From contig NZ_CP088156.1 in the NCBI RefSeq assembly GCF_021088345.1, forward strand, positions 5,828,001 to 5,892,000: 64,000 nt of DNA, read 5' to 3'. Position 1 is the first letter of the stretch, and every line of letters begins with the position of its first letter. The DNA is from Bradyrhizobium ontarionense (GTDB lineage: Bacteria; Pseudomonadota; Alphaproteobacteria; Rhizobiales; Xanthobacteraceae). Made by a program: the position numbers and the translations under genes. The notes beneath the pieces were generated by a model, which ran no database searches, was not told the origin of the DNA, and saw only the letters and a list, made by a program, of their open reading frames with translations. Positions 1 to 9,883 of this stretch are shown here, one piece after another.

Positions 1-725
1 CGGTCGAGCGACAGCATGGCGATCTGTGTTGCAAGCTGGAACGCCTGCTGCCCGGGCTCCAGCAGACGTGATAGATGCAGCGTCTTTGCTTTCGGATCGA
101 AGCGGCGGTGCGACCCCGTCGATGATCCGTCGATCGCGACCGTGACGCCGTGACTGGCGCGCAGATGCTCGCTGAGAATGGCCGGCGTCACCATTCCCGT
201 CGGGGTGAGGGCTTGCGCCATGTGCTCGGCGGCATCATCGAGCTCTGCGATGTGATTGTGCCGCGCATAGAAGAAGTCGCGGACCTCCTCGTAGGGCGTC
301 GACGGCAGGATTACGGTCTCCGCTTGGCGGTCTTCACCCAGCCGCGCTGCCATCGCCGCTGCTCGTTCGATCGCTTGACGGTGCTTGCTGTTGAGGGTGA
401 CGAGCGCGCGACCGATCGCCGGCATGTTTGCGGCCAGCTCCCGCAGCTCCGCCGTGGAGATCGTCTCGCCGATCTGCGGATCGGACAGGACCTCGCGCAG
501 GTCGGCAATCAAGCGCGTCTCGTCATCTTCCGAGAACAGCTGAATATCGACGCCGAACGCTGCGTTCAGCTTGAGCAGAACCGGGATCGTCAGTGGACGC
601 TGATTGTTCTCGAGTTGATTGAGATAGCTCAGCGAGATGCCGATGGCCGATGCAAGCGCCTGCTGGGTCAGCCGGCGCTCTTCGCGCAGCCGCTTCAAGC
701 GTACTCCCATATAGGCTTTCTTCAT
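1..725 (-). CDS. XRE-family short-chain fatty acyl-CoA regulator (partial, C-terminus beyond the left edge)
   Basis: The minus-strand frame opens with ATG at 725 behind a GGAGAG ribosome site and stays open to the window edge (241 codons seen). Residues about 8-62 form a Cro/C1-type helix-turn-helix (RLKRLREERRLTQQALA, then SLSYLNQLENNQRPL). The following part (DFFYARHNHIAELDDAAE) resembles the IrrE/DUF2083-like part of the ScfR family, which includes RamB and PrpR of actinobacteria. Members sense short acyl-CoAs and control glyoxylate or methylcitrate genes. It is divergent from the prp operon, which fits local control of propionyl-CoA use. The C-terminal ligand region is not visible, so activator or repressor mode cannot be told. 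Confidence 0.85.
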   Translation of the reverse strand, partial: MKKAYMGVRLKRLREERRLTQQALASAIGISLSYLNQLENNQRPLTIPVLLKLNAAFGVDIQLFSEDDETRLIADLREVLSDPQIGETISTAELRELAANMPAIGRALVTLNSKHRQAIERAAAMAARLGEDRQAETVILPSTPYEEVRDFFYARHNHIAELDDAAEHMAQALTPTGMVTPAILSEHLRASHGVTVAIDGSSTGSHRRFDPKAKTLHLSRLLEPGQQAFQLATQIAMLSLD

Positions 726-734
726 CGGGCTCTC

Positions 735-770
735 CGCAAGTCTTATCGCAAGTCTCTTCGCAAGCTTCGC
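735..770. repeat. Three 12-bp iterons (CGCAAG...) in the prp divergent promoter
   Basis: CGCAAG begins at 735, 747 and 759, exactly 12 bp apart. The spacer is partly conserved (TCTTAT, TCTCTT, CTTCGC). The array lies 10-45 bp upstream of the regulator start codon, where a self-regulating operator would be expected. The 12-bp period is a little over one helical turn, so a bound protein array would wind slowly around the DNA. Confidence 0.75.
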
Positions 771-788
771 TGAATTGCGCGAGGAGCT

Positions 789-865
789 TCGCAAAGCTTT
801 GCCATTTCAGCACTAGGCGCGTGTCTCGCGTTGCAGATATTGCGAACACCGAACCAACTTGCAAG
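789..865. promoter_or_regulatory. Candidate ScfR/PrpR-type operator sites in front of the prp operon
   Basis: A perfect 12-bp palindrome, GCAAAGCTTTGC, occupies 791-802. TTGCGAA lies at 840-846 and TTGCAAG at 859-865, just upstream of the thioesterase ATG. RamB/PrpR-class regulators are known to prefer TTTGCAAA-like sequences, so these match the adjacent regulator. Binding itself is inferred. Confidence 0.55.
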
Positions 866-885
866 AGCACCCGGACGCCTCATCG

Positions 886-1317
886 ATGCAAGTCCTTCTT
901 CAGCCTACCTCCAGCGCGGCCGAACCGACCCGCTTCGTCGAGATCGTCTTTCCCGAGCAGGCCAATCACTACGGCACGCTGTTTGGTGGCGCGGCGCTGA
1001 GTCTGATGGGGAAGGCGGCGTTCGTTGCCGCGACCCGCCGGGCACGCCGTGCGGTGGTGATGGCTGCATCTGACCGTGTGCAATTCCATGAACCGGTTCG
1101 CGTGGGAGAGCTCGTCGAGCTGACTGCCCACGTCGAGCGCATCGGACGCTCGTCGATGACCGTCGTCGTTGAAGTCGTCGCGGAAACGCTGGTGACGGGC
1201 TCGCGGCGAGTCGCCATGCGCGGCTCCTTCGAGATGGTTGCCGTCGATGCCGCGGGACGTCCGACGCCCATCGATGTCCCAGCCCCAGACGAGATCGAAA
1301 GGAATTTGTCGTCGTGA
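886..1317 (+). CDS. Acyl-CoA thioesterase, hotdog fold (YciA/BACH-like)
   Basis: The protein has about 143 residues from ATG 886; an upstream in-frame TTG at 859 gives a 152-residue alternative. The sequence [15 protein letters not shown] and [17 protein letters not shown] are typical of single-domain hotdog acyl-CoA hydrolases, which cleave acyl-CoA to free acid and CoA in the cytoplasm. Its stop overlaps the GTG start of prpD (GTGA), so the two are translationally coupled. In this setting it probably relieves propionyl-CoA or methylcitryl-CoA build-up and releases CoA. The substrate is not readable from the sequence. Confidence 0.85.
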   Translation: MQVLLQPTSSAAEPTRFVEIVFPEQANHYGTLFGGAALSLMGKAAFVAATRRARRAVVMAASDRVQFHEPVRVGELVELTAHVERIGRSSMTVVVEVVAETLVTGSRRVAMRGSFEMVAVDAAGRPTPIDVPAPDEIERNLSS

Positions 1318-2828
1318 AGTCGCACAAGGTCAGGACCCACAAATCGTCAGAGAACTTGCCGCGCGCAGATCAGCTGGCCTGGAAGATTGCCGAGGTCGCG
1401 GCTGATCCGGTTGCAGTGGAACCCGCAATCATCGAGATGATCGGCAATCGCATCATCGACAATGCGGCCGTCGCTGCTGCGTCGCTGGCGCGCCGTCCGG
1501 TTGCGAGCGCGCGAGCGCAGTCCATCGCCCATCCTCTCAAGCCGGGCGCGACGGTTTTCGGTCTGCCCCAACGGCAGCGCCTCTCACCGGAGTGGGCGGC
1601 CTGGGCAAATGGTGTCGCCGTGCGCGAGCTGGATTTTCACGATACTTTCCTCGCCGCCGACTATTCGCATCCCGGCGACAACATTCCGCCGATCCTCGCC
1701 GTGGCGCAGCATTGCGGCCTTGACGGTGCGGCGCTCGTGCGCGGCGTGGCGACCGGCTATGAAATCCAGGTCGATCTCGTCAAGGGGATCTGCCTGCATG
1801 AGCACAAGATCGATCACATCGCCCATCTTGGCCCGTCGGCGGCGGCGGGAATCGGCGCGCTGCTCAGGCTCCCGGCCGAAACGATCTACCAAGCCGTGCA
1901 GCAGGCGCTTCACGTCACCACCACGACCCGGCAGTCGCGCAAGGGCGAGATATCGAGCTGGAAAGCCTATGCGCCCGCGTTCGCAGGCAAGATGGCGATC
2001 GAGGCGGTCGACCGCGTGATGCGCGGCGAAGGTGCGCCGTCGCCGGCCTGGGAAGGGGAGGACGGGTTCATTGCGTATCTGCTGTCCGGGCCAAAGGCGG
2101 AGTACAGCGTCGCGCTCCCGGAAAAGGGCGAGCCCAAGCACGCGATTCTCGACACCTATACCAAGGAACACTCGGCCGAATATCAGAGCCAGGCGCTCAT
2201 CGATCTTGCGCGGCGAATGGGACCGAGAATTGGAGATCTCAACAGGATCGAGAGCATCGTGATCCACACCAGCCATCACACCCACTACGTGATCGGGACG
2301 GGCGCGAATGATCCGCAGAAGATGGACCCGAATGCAAGCCGCGAGACGCTCGACCATTCGATCATGTACATCTTCGCGGTCGCGCTCGAGGACGGTGGTT
2401 GGCATCACGCGAGATCCTATGCGCCGGAGCGAGCCAACCGCCCCGAGACCATCGCGCTGTGGCACAAGATCTCGACATCAGAAGATCCGCAATGGACGAG
2501 GCGCTACCACAGTCACGATCCGAAGCAGAAGGCGTTCGGCGGGCGCGTGGTCGTAACGCTCGATGACGGATCGATCATCGAGGACGAGATCGCGGTGGCC
2601 GATGCCCATCCACTTGGTGCCAGGCCGTTTGCCCGTGCCCAATATGTCGACAAGTTCAGGCAGCTCGCGGCCGGCGTCGTCCATGCTGCCGAGCAGGATC
2701 GATTCCTTGCTCTCGTGGAGCGTCTGCCGGAGCTGTCGGCACAGGATGTCGCGTCGCTCACATTCTCGGTCGACCCGGAGAAGCTCGGAGACAGCCGCGC
2801 ACGGGGAATCTTCGACTGGGCGTCCTGA
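1314..2828 (+). CDS. prpD: 2-methylcitrate dehydratase (MmgE/PrpD family)
   Basis: A 504-residue protein of normal length for PrpD. It starts at GTG 1314, overlapping the thioesterase stop by four bases. The family signature is visible throughout: the N-terminal helical part with [15 protein letters not shown], the conserved [21 protein letters not shown] segment, and [18 protein letters not shown] in the C-terminal half. PrpD removes water from 2-methylcitrate to give 2-methylaconitate in the methylcitrate cycle. prpC and prpB follow on the same strand with short gaps, giving the full cycle except for an aconitase (AcnD/PrpF or a housekeeping AcnA would supply the hydration step). Confidence 0.95.
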   Translation: MKSHKVRTHKSSENLPRADQLAWKIAEVAADPVAVEPAIIEMIGNRIIDNAAVAAASLARRPVASARAQSIAHPLKPGATVFGLPQRQRLSPEWAAWANGVAVRELDFHDTFLAADYSHPGDNIPPILAVAQHCGLDGAALVRGVATGYEIQVDLVKGICLHEHKIDHIAHLGPSAAAGIGALLRLPAETIYQAVQQALHVTTTTRQSRKGEISSWKAYAPAFAGKMAIEAVDRVMRGEGAPSPAWEGEDGFIAYLLSGPKAEYSVALPEKGEPKHAILDTYTKEHSAEYQSQALIDLARRMGPRIGDLNRIESIVIHTSHHTHYVIGTGANDPQKMDPNASRETLDHSIMYIFAVALEDGGWHHARSYAPERANRPETIALWHKISTSEDPQWTRRYHSHDPKQKAFGGRVVVTLDDGSIIEDEIAVADAHPLGARPFARAQYVDKFRQLAAGVVHAAEQDRFLALVERLPELSAQDVASLTFSVDPEKLGDSRARGIFDWAS

Positions 2829-2870
2829 GACAGGGGCCAGCGAACGACAAGACGAACGAACGGAGGATCC

Positions 2871-4055
2871 ATGGCAGAACAATCGACGACGCCGGCCACG
2901 CCGGCGCGCAAGAAATCGGTCGCGCTCTCCGGCGTCGTGGCCGGCAACACCGCTCTTTGTACGGTCGGTCGCACCGGCAATGACCTGCACTATCGGGGGT
3001 ATGACATCCTCGACATCGCCGAGACCTGCGAGTTCGAGGAGATCGCGCATCTGCTCGTCCATGGCAGTCTGCCGACGCCGGCCGAGCTCGCGGGCTACAA
3101 AGCCAAGCTGAAGAGCCTGCGCGGCCTGCCGTCCGCCGTGCGCGCGGCGCTGGAGACCTTGCCGGCCGCTTCCCACCCGATGGATGTGATGCGCAGCGGC
3201 GTCTCGACGCTCGGCTGCGTGCTGCCCGAGGCACATGACCACAACCATCCAGCTGCGCGCGACATTGCCGACCGGCTGATGGCCTCACTCGGATCGATGC
3301 TGCTCTATTGGCATCATTTCGCGCAGAATGGCCGCCGCATCGAGGTCGAGACCGATGACGACACCATCGGCGGCCATTTCCTGCGTCTCCTGCACGGACG
3401 AGGGCCGTCCGAGACGCATGTGCGGGCCATGCATACCTCGCTCAACCTCTATGCCGAGCATGAGTTCAACGCCTCGACATTCACCGCGCGGTCGATCGCG
3501 GGCACCGGCGCCGACATCTATTCGGCCGTGACCGGCGCGATCGGCGCGCTGCGCGGCCCCAAGCATGGCGGCGCCAACGAGGTCGCATTCGAGACGCAGA
3601 AGCGCTATGCCGACGCCGCCGAGGCCGAGACCGACATCCGCCGCCGTGTTGCGGCAAAGGAGGTGGTCATCGGGTTTGGTCACCCCGTCTATACGATCGC
3701 CGATCCACGCAACAAGGTGATCAAGGAGGTGGCCCGTCGCCTGTCGCGGGAGGCGGGCGCGATGAAGATGTTCGAGATCGCCGACCGCATCGAGGCCGTC
3801 ATGGCCGAGACAAAGCGGATGTTTGCCAATCTCGACTGGTTCAGCGCCGTGTCCTATCACCTGATGGGCGTGCCGACCGCGATGTTCACGCCCTTGTTCG
3901 TCATCTCGCGGACCTCCGGATGGGCGGCACACATCATCGAGCAGCGCGTAGACAACAAGATCATCCGCCCGTCGGCAAACTATGTCGGGCCCGAAAACCA
4001 GACCTTCGTGCCGATCGACCGACGAGGCCACTCGTCGTCGGTCCGCGCCGCCTAG
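2871..4055 (+). CDS. prpC: 2-methylcitrate synthase
   Basis: A 394-residue citrate-synthase-family protein starting at ATG 2871 after GGAGG. It has the short length of the PrpC type rather than the roughly 430 residues of the Gram-negative hexameric citrate synthases. Conserved active-site segments are present: [22 protein letters not shown] with its histidine, and a C-terminal arginine region. It condenses propionyl-CoA with oxaloacetate to 2-methylcitrate. Its place between prpD and prpB supports methylcitrate rather than plain citrate synthase activity. The N-terminus carries a short extra segment rich in Thr, Ala and Lys. Confidence 0.95.
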   Translation: MAEQSTTPATPARKKSVALSGVVAGNTALCTVGRTGNDLHYRGYDILDIAETCEFEEIAHLLVHGSLPTPAELAGYKAKLKSLRGLPSAVRAALETLPAASHPMDVMRSGVSTLGCVLPEAHDHNHPAARDIADRLMASLGSMLLYWHHFAQNGRRIEVETDDDTIGGHFLRLLHGRGPSETHVRAMHTSLNLYAEHEFNASTFTARSIAGTGADIYSAVTGAIGALRGPKHGGANEVAFETQKRYADAAEAETDIRRRVAAKEVVIGFGHPVYTIADPRNKVIKEVARRLSREAGAMKMFEIADRIEAVMAETKRMFANLDWFSAVSYHLMGVPTAMFTPLFVISRTSGWAAHIIEQRVDNKIIRPSANYVGPENQTFVPIDRRGHSSSVRAA

Positions 4056-4070
4056 CCCCGAGGCTCTGAA

Positions 4071-4991
4071 ATGCCATATGTCGTCGCTGCCGATCTGCCG
4101 CACGTCTCCGCCGGCCGCCGTTTTCGAGAGCTGCTGAAACGACCCGGCATTCTTCGGCTTCCAGGTGCTCACAATGGCATGGCCGCGCTGCAGGCCAAGG
4201 CCGCAGGCTTCGATGGGCTGTATCTCTCCGGCGCCGCAATGACTGCGTCGATGGGGCTCCCCGATCTCGGAATCATCACGGTCGAAGAGGTGGCCTTCTT
4301 CATCCGCCAGATCGTACGCGCGTCCGGGCTGCCCTTGCTCGTCGACGCGGATACCGGCTACGGCGAAGCGCTCAACGTGATGCATGCTGTCCGCGTCTTC
4401 GAGGACGCAGGCGCGGGCGCGCTTCACCTGGAGGACCAGCTGCTGCCCAAGAAATGTGGTCACCTCAATGACAAGCGCCTGGCCGACGCGCATGACATGG
4501 CGGCCAAGGTAGCCGCAGCGGCAAAGGCGCGCCGGGATATGGTGATCATCGCCCGAACGGACGCCGCGGCGCTTGAAGGGCTGGAAGGCGCCGTCGCGCG
4601 TGCAAAGCTGTACATGGAGGCCGGCGCCGATGCGATCTTTCCGGAAGCGCTCAATACCGAGGAGATGTTCCGCGTCTTTGCCGAGCGTCTGCCGGGCGTT
4701 CCGCTTCTCGCAAACATGACGGAGTTTGGGAAGACACCGTTCTTCACGGCCGCAGAGTTCGAAGCCATGGGCTACGCGATGGTCATCTGGCCCGTGTCGT
4801 CATTGCGGGTCGCGAACAAGGCGCAGGCCAATCTCTACGCCGCGATCGCACGCGACGGCGGAGCGCATGGAGTAGTCGACCAAATGCAGACCCGCGCGGA
4901 ACTCTATGCGACGATTGGGTTGCATGACTATGAGGCGCTCGATGCCTCGATCGTCGAGACCCTGATCCCGCAGGGCATGCCTCGGCGCTGA
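4071..4991 (+). CDS. prpB: Methylisocitrate lyase
   Basis: A 306-residue member of the isocitrate lyase/PEP mutase family, starting 15 bases after prpC with a GAGG site. The hallmark KKCGH active-site loop (catalytic cysteine) is present, as are DADTGYGEALNV and the metal-binding ARTDAAALEG segment. It splits 2-methylisocitrate into pyruvate and succinate, finishing the methylcitrate cycle. It is the last gene of the thioesterase-prpD-prpC-prpB operon; I saw no strong hairpin directly after it. Confidence 0.95.
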   Translation: MPYVVAADLPHVSAGRRFRELLKRPGILRLPGAHNGMAALQAKAAGFDGLYLSGAAMTASMGLPDLGIITVEEVAFFIRQIVRASGLPLLVDADTGYGEALNVMHAVRVFEDAGAGALHLEDQLLPKKCGHLNDKRLADAHDMAAKVAAAAKARRDMVIIARTDAAALEGLEGAVARAKLYMEAGADAIFPEALNTEEMFRVFAERLPGVPLLANMTEFGKTPFFTAAEFEAMGYAMVIWPVSSLRVANKAQANLYAAIARDGGAHGVVDQMQTRAELYATIGLHDYEALDASIVETLIPQGMPRR

Positions 4992-5149
4992 TCGGAGGCC
5001 AGTGACATCGTCCCACCGGCCATCGTGAAGGTCAGGAGTGCCGGAGCGTTGTGGGCAGTACCCCACATCCTCATCGGCGTGGAGATGGGGCGGCGATCTT
5101 GACGGCCTCAACGTCTTGCGGCTAACCGAGACTGTCGTGGTTCTCCAGA

Positions 5150-5345
5150 TCCTACTTGATCCGGAGCTAAGAGGGAAGCCGGTGCGCCACTGATCCAGTC
5201 TCGATCAGTCGCAATGCCGGCGCTGCCCCCGCAACTGTAAGCGGCGAGTTTGCATCCTTATCGTGTCACTGAAGCCGATGCTTCGGGAAGGCCGGATGCT
5301 GACGTTGACCCGCGAGCCAGGAGACCTGCCTCGACAACATATCGT
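5150..5345 (+). ncRNA. Cobalamin (AdoCbl-type) riboswitch
   Basis: The conserved blocks appear in the right order: AAGAGGGAAGCCGGTGCG near 5169, the B12 box GCTGCCCCCGCAACTGTAAG at about 5222-5241, CACTG with GGGAAGGCCGG near 5266-5294, and the closing GACCCGCGAGCCAGGAGACC at about 5307-5326. It lies in the leader of metE, a standard target, where cobalamin binding lowers expression of the B12-independent enzyme. The 446-base gap between prpB and metE holds only this element and its expression platform. Confidence 0.95.
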
Positions 5346-5429
5346 CCACGGGCGGGGTGTCCCGGTGGTGCGCGAGGCAGCAGCCGCTTGCGCGGTCTTT
5401 CCTGCATTGCGTCCGCCATGGCCTTTTGC

Positions 5430-5455
5430 CCCCATTTATGGGGTTGAAGCTATGT
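5430..5455 (+). promoter_or_regulatory. Possible ribosome-site hairpin of the metE leader
   Basis: CCCCAT-TT-ATGGGG at about 5432-5445 can fold into a tight stem that pairs the GGGG just upstream of ATG 5452. Such a stem would hide the ribosome site in one riboswitch state, suggesting translational control. There is no U-tract terminator here. The pairing partner in the ligand-free state was not worked out. Confidence 0.4.
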
Positions 5456-7795
5456 CTACTCTCTCTTCCAGTCGCTACGCTCGGCACGCCGCGGATCGGC
5501 CCGCGTCGTGAGTTGAAATTTGCCCTCGAGCGCTTTTGGGCCGGAAAGTCCGGCGAGCAGGATCTGCTCACGGCCGCAGCCGGATTGCGCGCCGCGAACT
5601 GGGCGCGGCAGCGATCGCTCGGTGTGAGCGTCATTCCGTCGAATGACTTCTCGCTCTATGATCAGGTGCTCGACACCAGCGTGATGGTCGGGGCGATTCC
5701 CGCCATTTACGGCTGGACCGGCGGCCAGGTGTCTCTTGCGACCTATTTCGCAATGGCGCGCGGCGCGCAGGGCGATGCTCATGATGCCGATTGTGGTCAT
5801 GCCCATCATCAGCACGGCAGCTCGCACGGTGTTCCGGCACAGGAAATGACCAAGTGGTTCGACACCAACTATCACTACATGGTGCCCGAATTTCACAGGG
5901 ACCAGACCTTCGCGCTGTCCTCGCGCAAGCCGATCGAGGAATATGAAGAGGCCAAGGGCCTCGGCTATCAGACCCGTCCGGTGCTGGTCGGCCCGGTGAC
6001 CTTCCTGAAGCTCGGCAAGAGCGCCGATGCGTCGTTCGAGCCGTTGTCGCTGCTCGACCGGCTGCTGCCGGTCTATGTCGAGGTGCTGCGCGAACTCCAG
6101 CAGCGCGGCGCCGAATGGGTGCAGCTCGACGAGCCGATCCTGGTGCTCGATCTCGATGATGCCGCTCGTGACGCGCTGCACCGCGCCTATGCTGTGTTTG
6201 CCGAAGCAGTTCCAGGACTGGAGATCATGCTGGCGAGCTATTTCGGCGCGCTCGGCGACAATCTGGAGACGGCGCTGGCGCTGCCGGTTGCCGGCCTTCA
6301 CATCGACCTCGTGCGTGCTCCGGAGCAACTGAGCGCGATCGCTTCCGGCGCGCGTCGAAAGCAGGTGCTTTCGCTCGGCATCATCGACGGCCGCAATGTG
6401 TGGCGGTCAAATCTGCCGGCGTTGCTCGACGGTATCGAGCCCGTCGTGGCGAGCCTCGGCAAGGACCGAGTGCAGATCGCGCCGTCCTGCTCGCTGCTCC
6501 ACACGCCGATCGATCTCGCGTTGGAGACCGATCTCGACGCCGACATCAGGAGTTGGCTGGCCTTCGCCATTCAGAAGATGGGCGAGCTTGCGACGCTGGG
6601 CCGCGCTCTGGGCGGCGGCCGCGAGTCGGTCGGCGATGAGCTGGCCGCATCGGAGAGCGCAGCCGTTGCGCGCCAGACCTCGCCCAAGATCCACAATGCA
6701 GGCGTCGCCAGGCGGATGGCCGCAATCGACGAGGCGATGCGCCGCCGGCACCATCCGTTTGCCGAGCGGGCCGCGCTGCAGCGCGCCAAGTTCGGTCTCC
6801 CGGCGTTCCCGACGACGACCATCGGGTCATTCCCCCAGAAGGCCGAGGTCCGCGCCGCGCGCGCCGCTCACGCCAACGGCACGCTGAGCGATGCGCAATA
6901 CGAGCAGTTCCTCAAGGAGGAGACGGCGCGTGCGGTGCGCTGGCAGGAGGACATCGGTCTCGACGTGCTGGTGCATGGCGAGTTCGAACGTAACGACATG
7001 GTGCAGTATTTCGGCGAGCAGCTCGGCGGCTTCACCTTCACCACATTCGGCTGGGTGCAATCCTATGGCTCGCGCTACGTCCGTCCGCCGATCCTGTTCG
7101 GTGATGTCACGCGTCCCAGGCCGATGACGGTCGGGTGGTGGCGCTATGCGCAATCATTGACCGAGAAGCCGATGAAGGCGATGCTGACCGGACCTGTGAC
7201 CATCCTGAACTGGTCGTTCGTCCGTGACGACATCCCGCGCAGCGAGGCCTGCCGCCAGATCGCACTGGCAATTCGCGACGAGGTGAACGACCTCGAAGCC
7301 GCCGGCGCCAGGATGATCCAGATCGACGAGGCAGCGCTGCGCGAGGGCCTGCCTCTGCGCAAGTCCGACTGGCAGGCATATCTCGATTGGGCGGTGGAAA
7401 GCTTCCGCGTCTGCTCGACGGGCGTTGCCGATGAGACCCAGATCCATACGCATATGTGCTACTCGGAGTTCAACCAGATCATCGACGCCATTGCGGCGAT
7501 GGATGCCGACGTCATCTCCATCGAGACCTCGCGCTCCAAGATGGAACTGCTCGATGCGTTCAACACCTACAAGTACCCCAACGAGATCGGCCCCGGCGTC
7601 TACGACATTCACTCCCCGCGCGTCCCCGAAGTCGGGGAGATGAAGGAACTGCTCTTGCTGGCCAGGAAGCGGCTGTCCGATGACCAGCTCTGGATCAATC
7701 CCGATTGCGGGCTGAAGACCCGGAAGTGGGAGGAGGTACGCCCTGCGCTCGTGAACATGGTTGCTGCAGCGCGGGAGCTGCGAGCCGAAGCCTGA
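5438..7795 (+). CDS. metE: Cobalamin-independent methionine synthase
   Basis: MetE (5-methyltetrahydropteroyltriglutamate-homocysteine methyltransferase) makes methionine without B12. The body begins [18 protein letters not shown] and has the normal two-barrel length (about 785 residues). The zinc site is present as HTHMCYSE, the Glu of ISIET and the Cys of [10 protein letters not shown]. The start is uncertain: ATG 5438 is in frame but sits in the leader hairpin, whereas ATG 5452, better placed and giving a MetE-like MSTLS start, is out of frame by two bases because of a (CT)4 run at 5459-5466. About residues 113-132 form a His-rich insert ([13 protein letters not shown]) absent from E. coli MetE. 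Control is by the upstream riboswitch. Confidence 0.92.
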   Translation: MGLKLCLLSLPVATLGTPRIGPRRELKFALERFWAGKSGEQDLLTAAAGLRAANWARQRSLGVSVIPSNDFSLYDQVLDTSVMVGAIPAIYGWTGGQVSLATYFAMARGAQGDAHDADCGHAHHQHGSSHGVPAQEMTKWFDTNYHYMVPEFHRDQTFALSSRKPIEEYEEAKGLGYQTRPVLVGPVTFLKLGKSADASFEPLSLLDRLLPVYVEVLRELQQRGAEWVQLDEPILVLDLDDAARDALHRAYAVFAEAVPGLEIMLASYFGALGDNLETALALPVAGLHIDLVRAPEQLSAIASGARRKQVLSLGIIDGRNVWRSNLPALLDGIEPVVASLGKDRVQIAPSCSLLHTPIDLALETDLDADIRSWLAFAIQKMGELATLGRALGGGRESVGDELAASESAAVARQTSPKIHNAGVARRMAAIDEAMRRRHHPFAERAALQRAKFGLPAFPTTTIGSFPQKAEVRAARAAHANGTLSDAQYEQFLKEETARAVRWQEDIGLDVLVHGEFERNDMVQYFGEQLGGFTFTTFGWVQSYGSRYVRPPILFGDVTRPRPMTVGWWRYAQSLTEKPMKAMLTGPVTILNWSFVRDDIPRSEACRQIALAIRDEVNDLEAAGARMIQIDEAALREGLPLRKSDWQAYLDWAVESFRVCSTGVADETQIHTHMCYSEFNQIIDAIAAMDADVISIETSRSKMELLDAFNTYKYPNEIGPGVYDIHSPRVPEVGEMKELLLLARKRLSDDQLWINPDCGLKTRKWEEVRPALVNMVAAARELRAEA

Positions 7796-7811
7796 TCATG
7801 CCACCGTGCTC

Positions 7812-7843
7812 GCGCCGCTGCAGCATCTTCGGTGTAGCGGCGC
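7812..7843 (+). terminator. Hairpin downstream of metE
   Basis: GCGCCGCT (7812-7819) pairs with AGCGGCGC (7836-7843) around a 16-base loop, 17 bases after the metE stop. There is no U-run, so it may be a 3' stability hairpin or a weak terminator in the 256-base gap before the convergent allophanate hydrolase gene. Confidence 0.4.
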
Positions 7844-8051
7844 AAGGCCTCGTGCGTCGAGCGATGAATGGATGACCATAGGCGACGATTGCGCAGCGCT
7901 GCGATTTTCAAACGTGTATTGCGGTCTCCTCCCCGGATCGTCACTGTTCTTGACGATCTGAACGAGGTTCCAGTCGCTCTCGTGTCCGGTCTTGCAATGT
8001 CCTCGCATACACCCGAATGTTGCAAAAATACCAAATGACTTTGGCCCGTCT

Positions 8052-9863
8052 CTAGCTTGTGGACAGGCTCGCGATATAATTTCGCCAGCCCCCGAACTCC
8101 GAAATATCTTTGGCGCCGACGATGCCTTCGGCTTCCACGATGAAGCCTTTGGCCGACGTTCCGTCGGCGAGGCGCGTGGTGCCGATCCCGAGCGGTGCCG
8201 GGACTCCCGTGATGAAGCTACCGAGACCTTCCGCCGACAGCGCCCAGACCTCTGTAGCGATCTGTGCCCCGGTCCCGTCGGGCACGCGCATCAATCCAGG
8301 ACGGTAGGGCGGCCCGCCTGGGAGTGCAAAGAGTTTGTAGTCCTTTGTGGTTGGTTCGGCTCGGAGGAATCTCGCGCCGCGCCTTGTGAGTTCGTGATTG
8401 AGCGGCATGCCTGACAGATGAGCGCCTACGACAACGAGCTCAATTTCCCCTGGCGCGGCAATCGAAGAGCTGTCAGACGGTGGTGGGACTTTGTCCGTGC
8501 TGGCCCCGATGCCGTTTAAAGAAACTGAATGCAACCGTTCTCCCAATGCAGCGAGGAGGCCATCGCGACCGCGGGGCGCGATCAGCGTAACGCCTGACGG
8601 CAAGCCGTCGGAGCGGAACCGACCCGGGATGGCCAATGCGCACAGATCAAGCAGGTTCACGAAACTCGTATATGTTGCGAGCTCGCCATTGGGGCCAGTC
8701 GGGTCGGTCATGAGCTCGTCGACCTTGCGCGGTCGCGGATAGGTCGGAACGATGAGAACGTCTACGTGCGACCAGATTGCGTCGGTGATGCGGCGGAGCT
8801 CTCCGAGCCGGTAGAGTCCTGCAAATGTGTCGACCGCCGAGAGGGACTTTGCGCACTCGATGATCTTGCGCATGGTCGGATGTAACGTTTCCGGTTTGGC
8901 CGCAATCATGTTGCCGATCGCATGCAGGCGTTCTGCTACCCAAGGACCGCTGTCGAGCAGGTGCGCAACGTCGAACAGCGCGGTCATGTCGACGGGAGTC
9001 GGCATTGTGTTTCCCGTCACCGATGAGAGATCCGCGAGCGTGGCATCGAACGCGGCCTCCGACAGCGTATCTCCGCCGAAGCGTCGACCTTTGCCATCGG
9101 GAATGCCGACGCGCATTCCGGGCGGTAGTCCGCTAGGAGGCGGTACCGGAAGAGCTCTGGAATAAGCGTCCTTTGGATCAAATGCTGCCATCACCTGAAA
9201 TGCGCGAGTGGCATCGGCGACAGTGCCCGCGAACACGGATATCGTATCGAGCGTACGGCAAGTCGGGATGACTCCCGAGCTCGACACGCTACCCAGCGAC
9301 GGCTTGAGGCCCACGATGTTGTTGAGGCCCGCCGGTATGCGTCCGGAGCCCGCAGTATCCGTGCCGAGCGCGAAGGTCACGAGGCCATGGGCGACGGCAA
9401 CCGCCGAACCGGAGCTCGATCCCCCCGGAACGTAGTCCGTGTTGAAAGAGTTCTTCGGCGCCGGGTAAGGAGTTCTGATGCCGACCAAGCCGTTCGCGAA
9501 CTGATCCAGATTGGTCTTGCCTATGAGCAGGGCCCCTGCATCAAGTAACTTCTGCACGGCGAATGCCGTCGACGCGGCGAGGTAAGCGAATTCCGGACAG
9601 GCGGCCGTCGTCGGCATTCCTGCGACGTCGATATTGTCCTTGACCGCAAAGGGGACGCCCCATAGCGGATAAGTGACCGGATCGAAAGCAGGCAACGCGC
9701 CCGCCGCCGCTACTGCGGCATCCTGCGGTATCAGCGTGATGAAAATTCCGGGATCGTTGACCTCTGCGATGCGGCGGTAGACGTTGGCGATCATTTCCTT
9801 GGGCGAAAGGTCATGCGCATACGCCGTATGGAGCGAGGCGACGGTCGGAAACGTCTTTGACAT
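8052..9863 (-). CDS. atzF: Allophanate hydrolase
   Basis: A 603-residue protein, start ATG 9863 behind AAGGAAG. The first two thirds form an amidase-signature domain with the Ser-cisSer-Lys triad: Lys75 in AVKDNID, the GGSSSG loop at 147-152 and Ser173 in AGSGRIP. The last 120 or so residues ([13 protein letters not shown]..., ending near [10 protein letters not shown]) match the small C-terminal domain of AtzF-type allophanate hydrolases. It converts allophanate to ammonia and CO2, the second step of the ATP-dependent urea route. It follows urea carboxylase by 20 bases on the same strand, so the pair is an operon. Confidence 0.93.
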   Translation of the reverse strand: MSKTFPTVASLHTAYAHDLSPKEMIANVYRRIAEVNDPGIFITLIPQDAAVAAAGALPAFDPVTYPLWGVPFAVKDNIDVAGMPTTAACPEFAYLAASTAFAVQKLLDAGALLIGKTNLDQFANGLVGIRTPYPAPKNSFNTDYVPGGSSSGSAVAVAHGLVTFALGTDTAGSGRIPAGLNNIVGLKPSLGSVSSSGVIPTCRTLDTISVFAGTVADATRAFQVMAAFDPKDAYSRALPVPPPSGLPPGMRVGIPDGKGRRFGGDTLSEAAFDATLADLSSVTGNTMPTPVDMTALFDVAHLLDSGPWVAERLHAIGNMIAAKPETLHPTMRKIIECAKSLSAVDTFAGLYRLGELRRITDAIWSHVDVLIVPTYPRPRKVDELMTDPTGPNGELATYTSFVNLLDLCALAIPGRFRSDGLPSGVTLIAPRGRDGLLAALGERLHSVSLNGIGASTDKVPPPSDSSSIAAPGEIELVVVGAHLSGMPLNHELTRRGARFLRAEPTTKDYKLFALPGGPPYRPGLMRVPDGTGAQIATEVWALSAEGLGSFITGVPAPLGIGTTRLADGTSAKGFIVEAEGIVGAKDISEFGGWRNYIASLSTS

Positions 9864-9883
9864 TCGTCTTCCTTGAAACGGCA

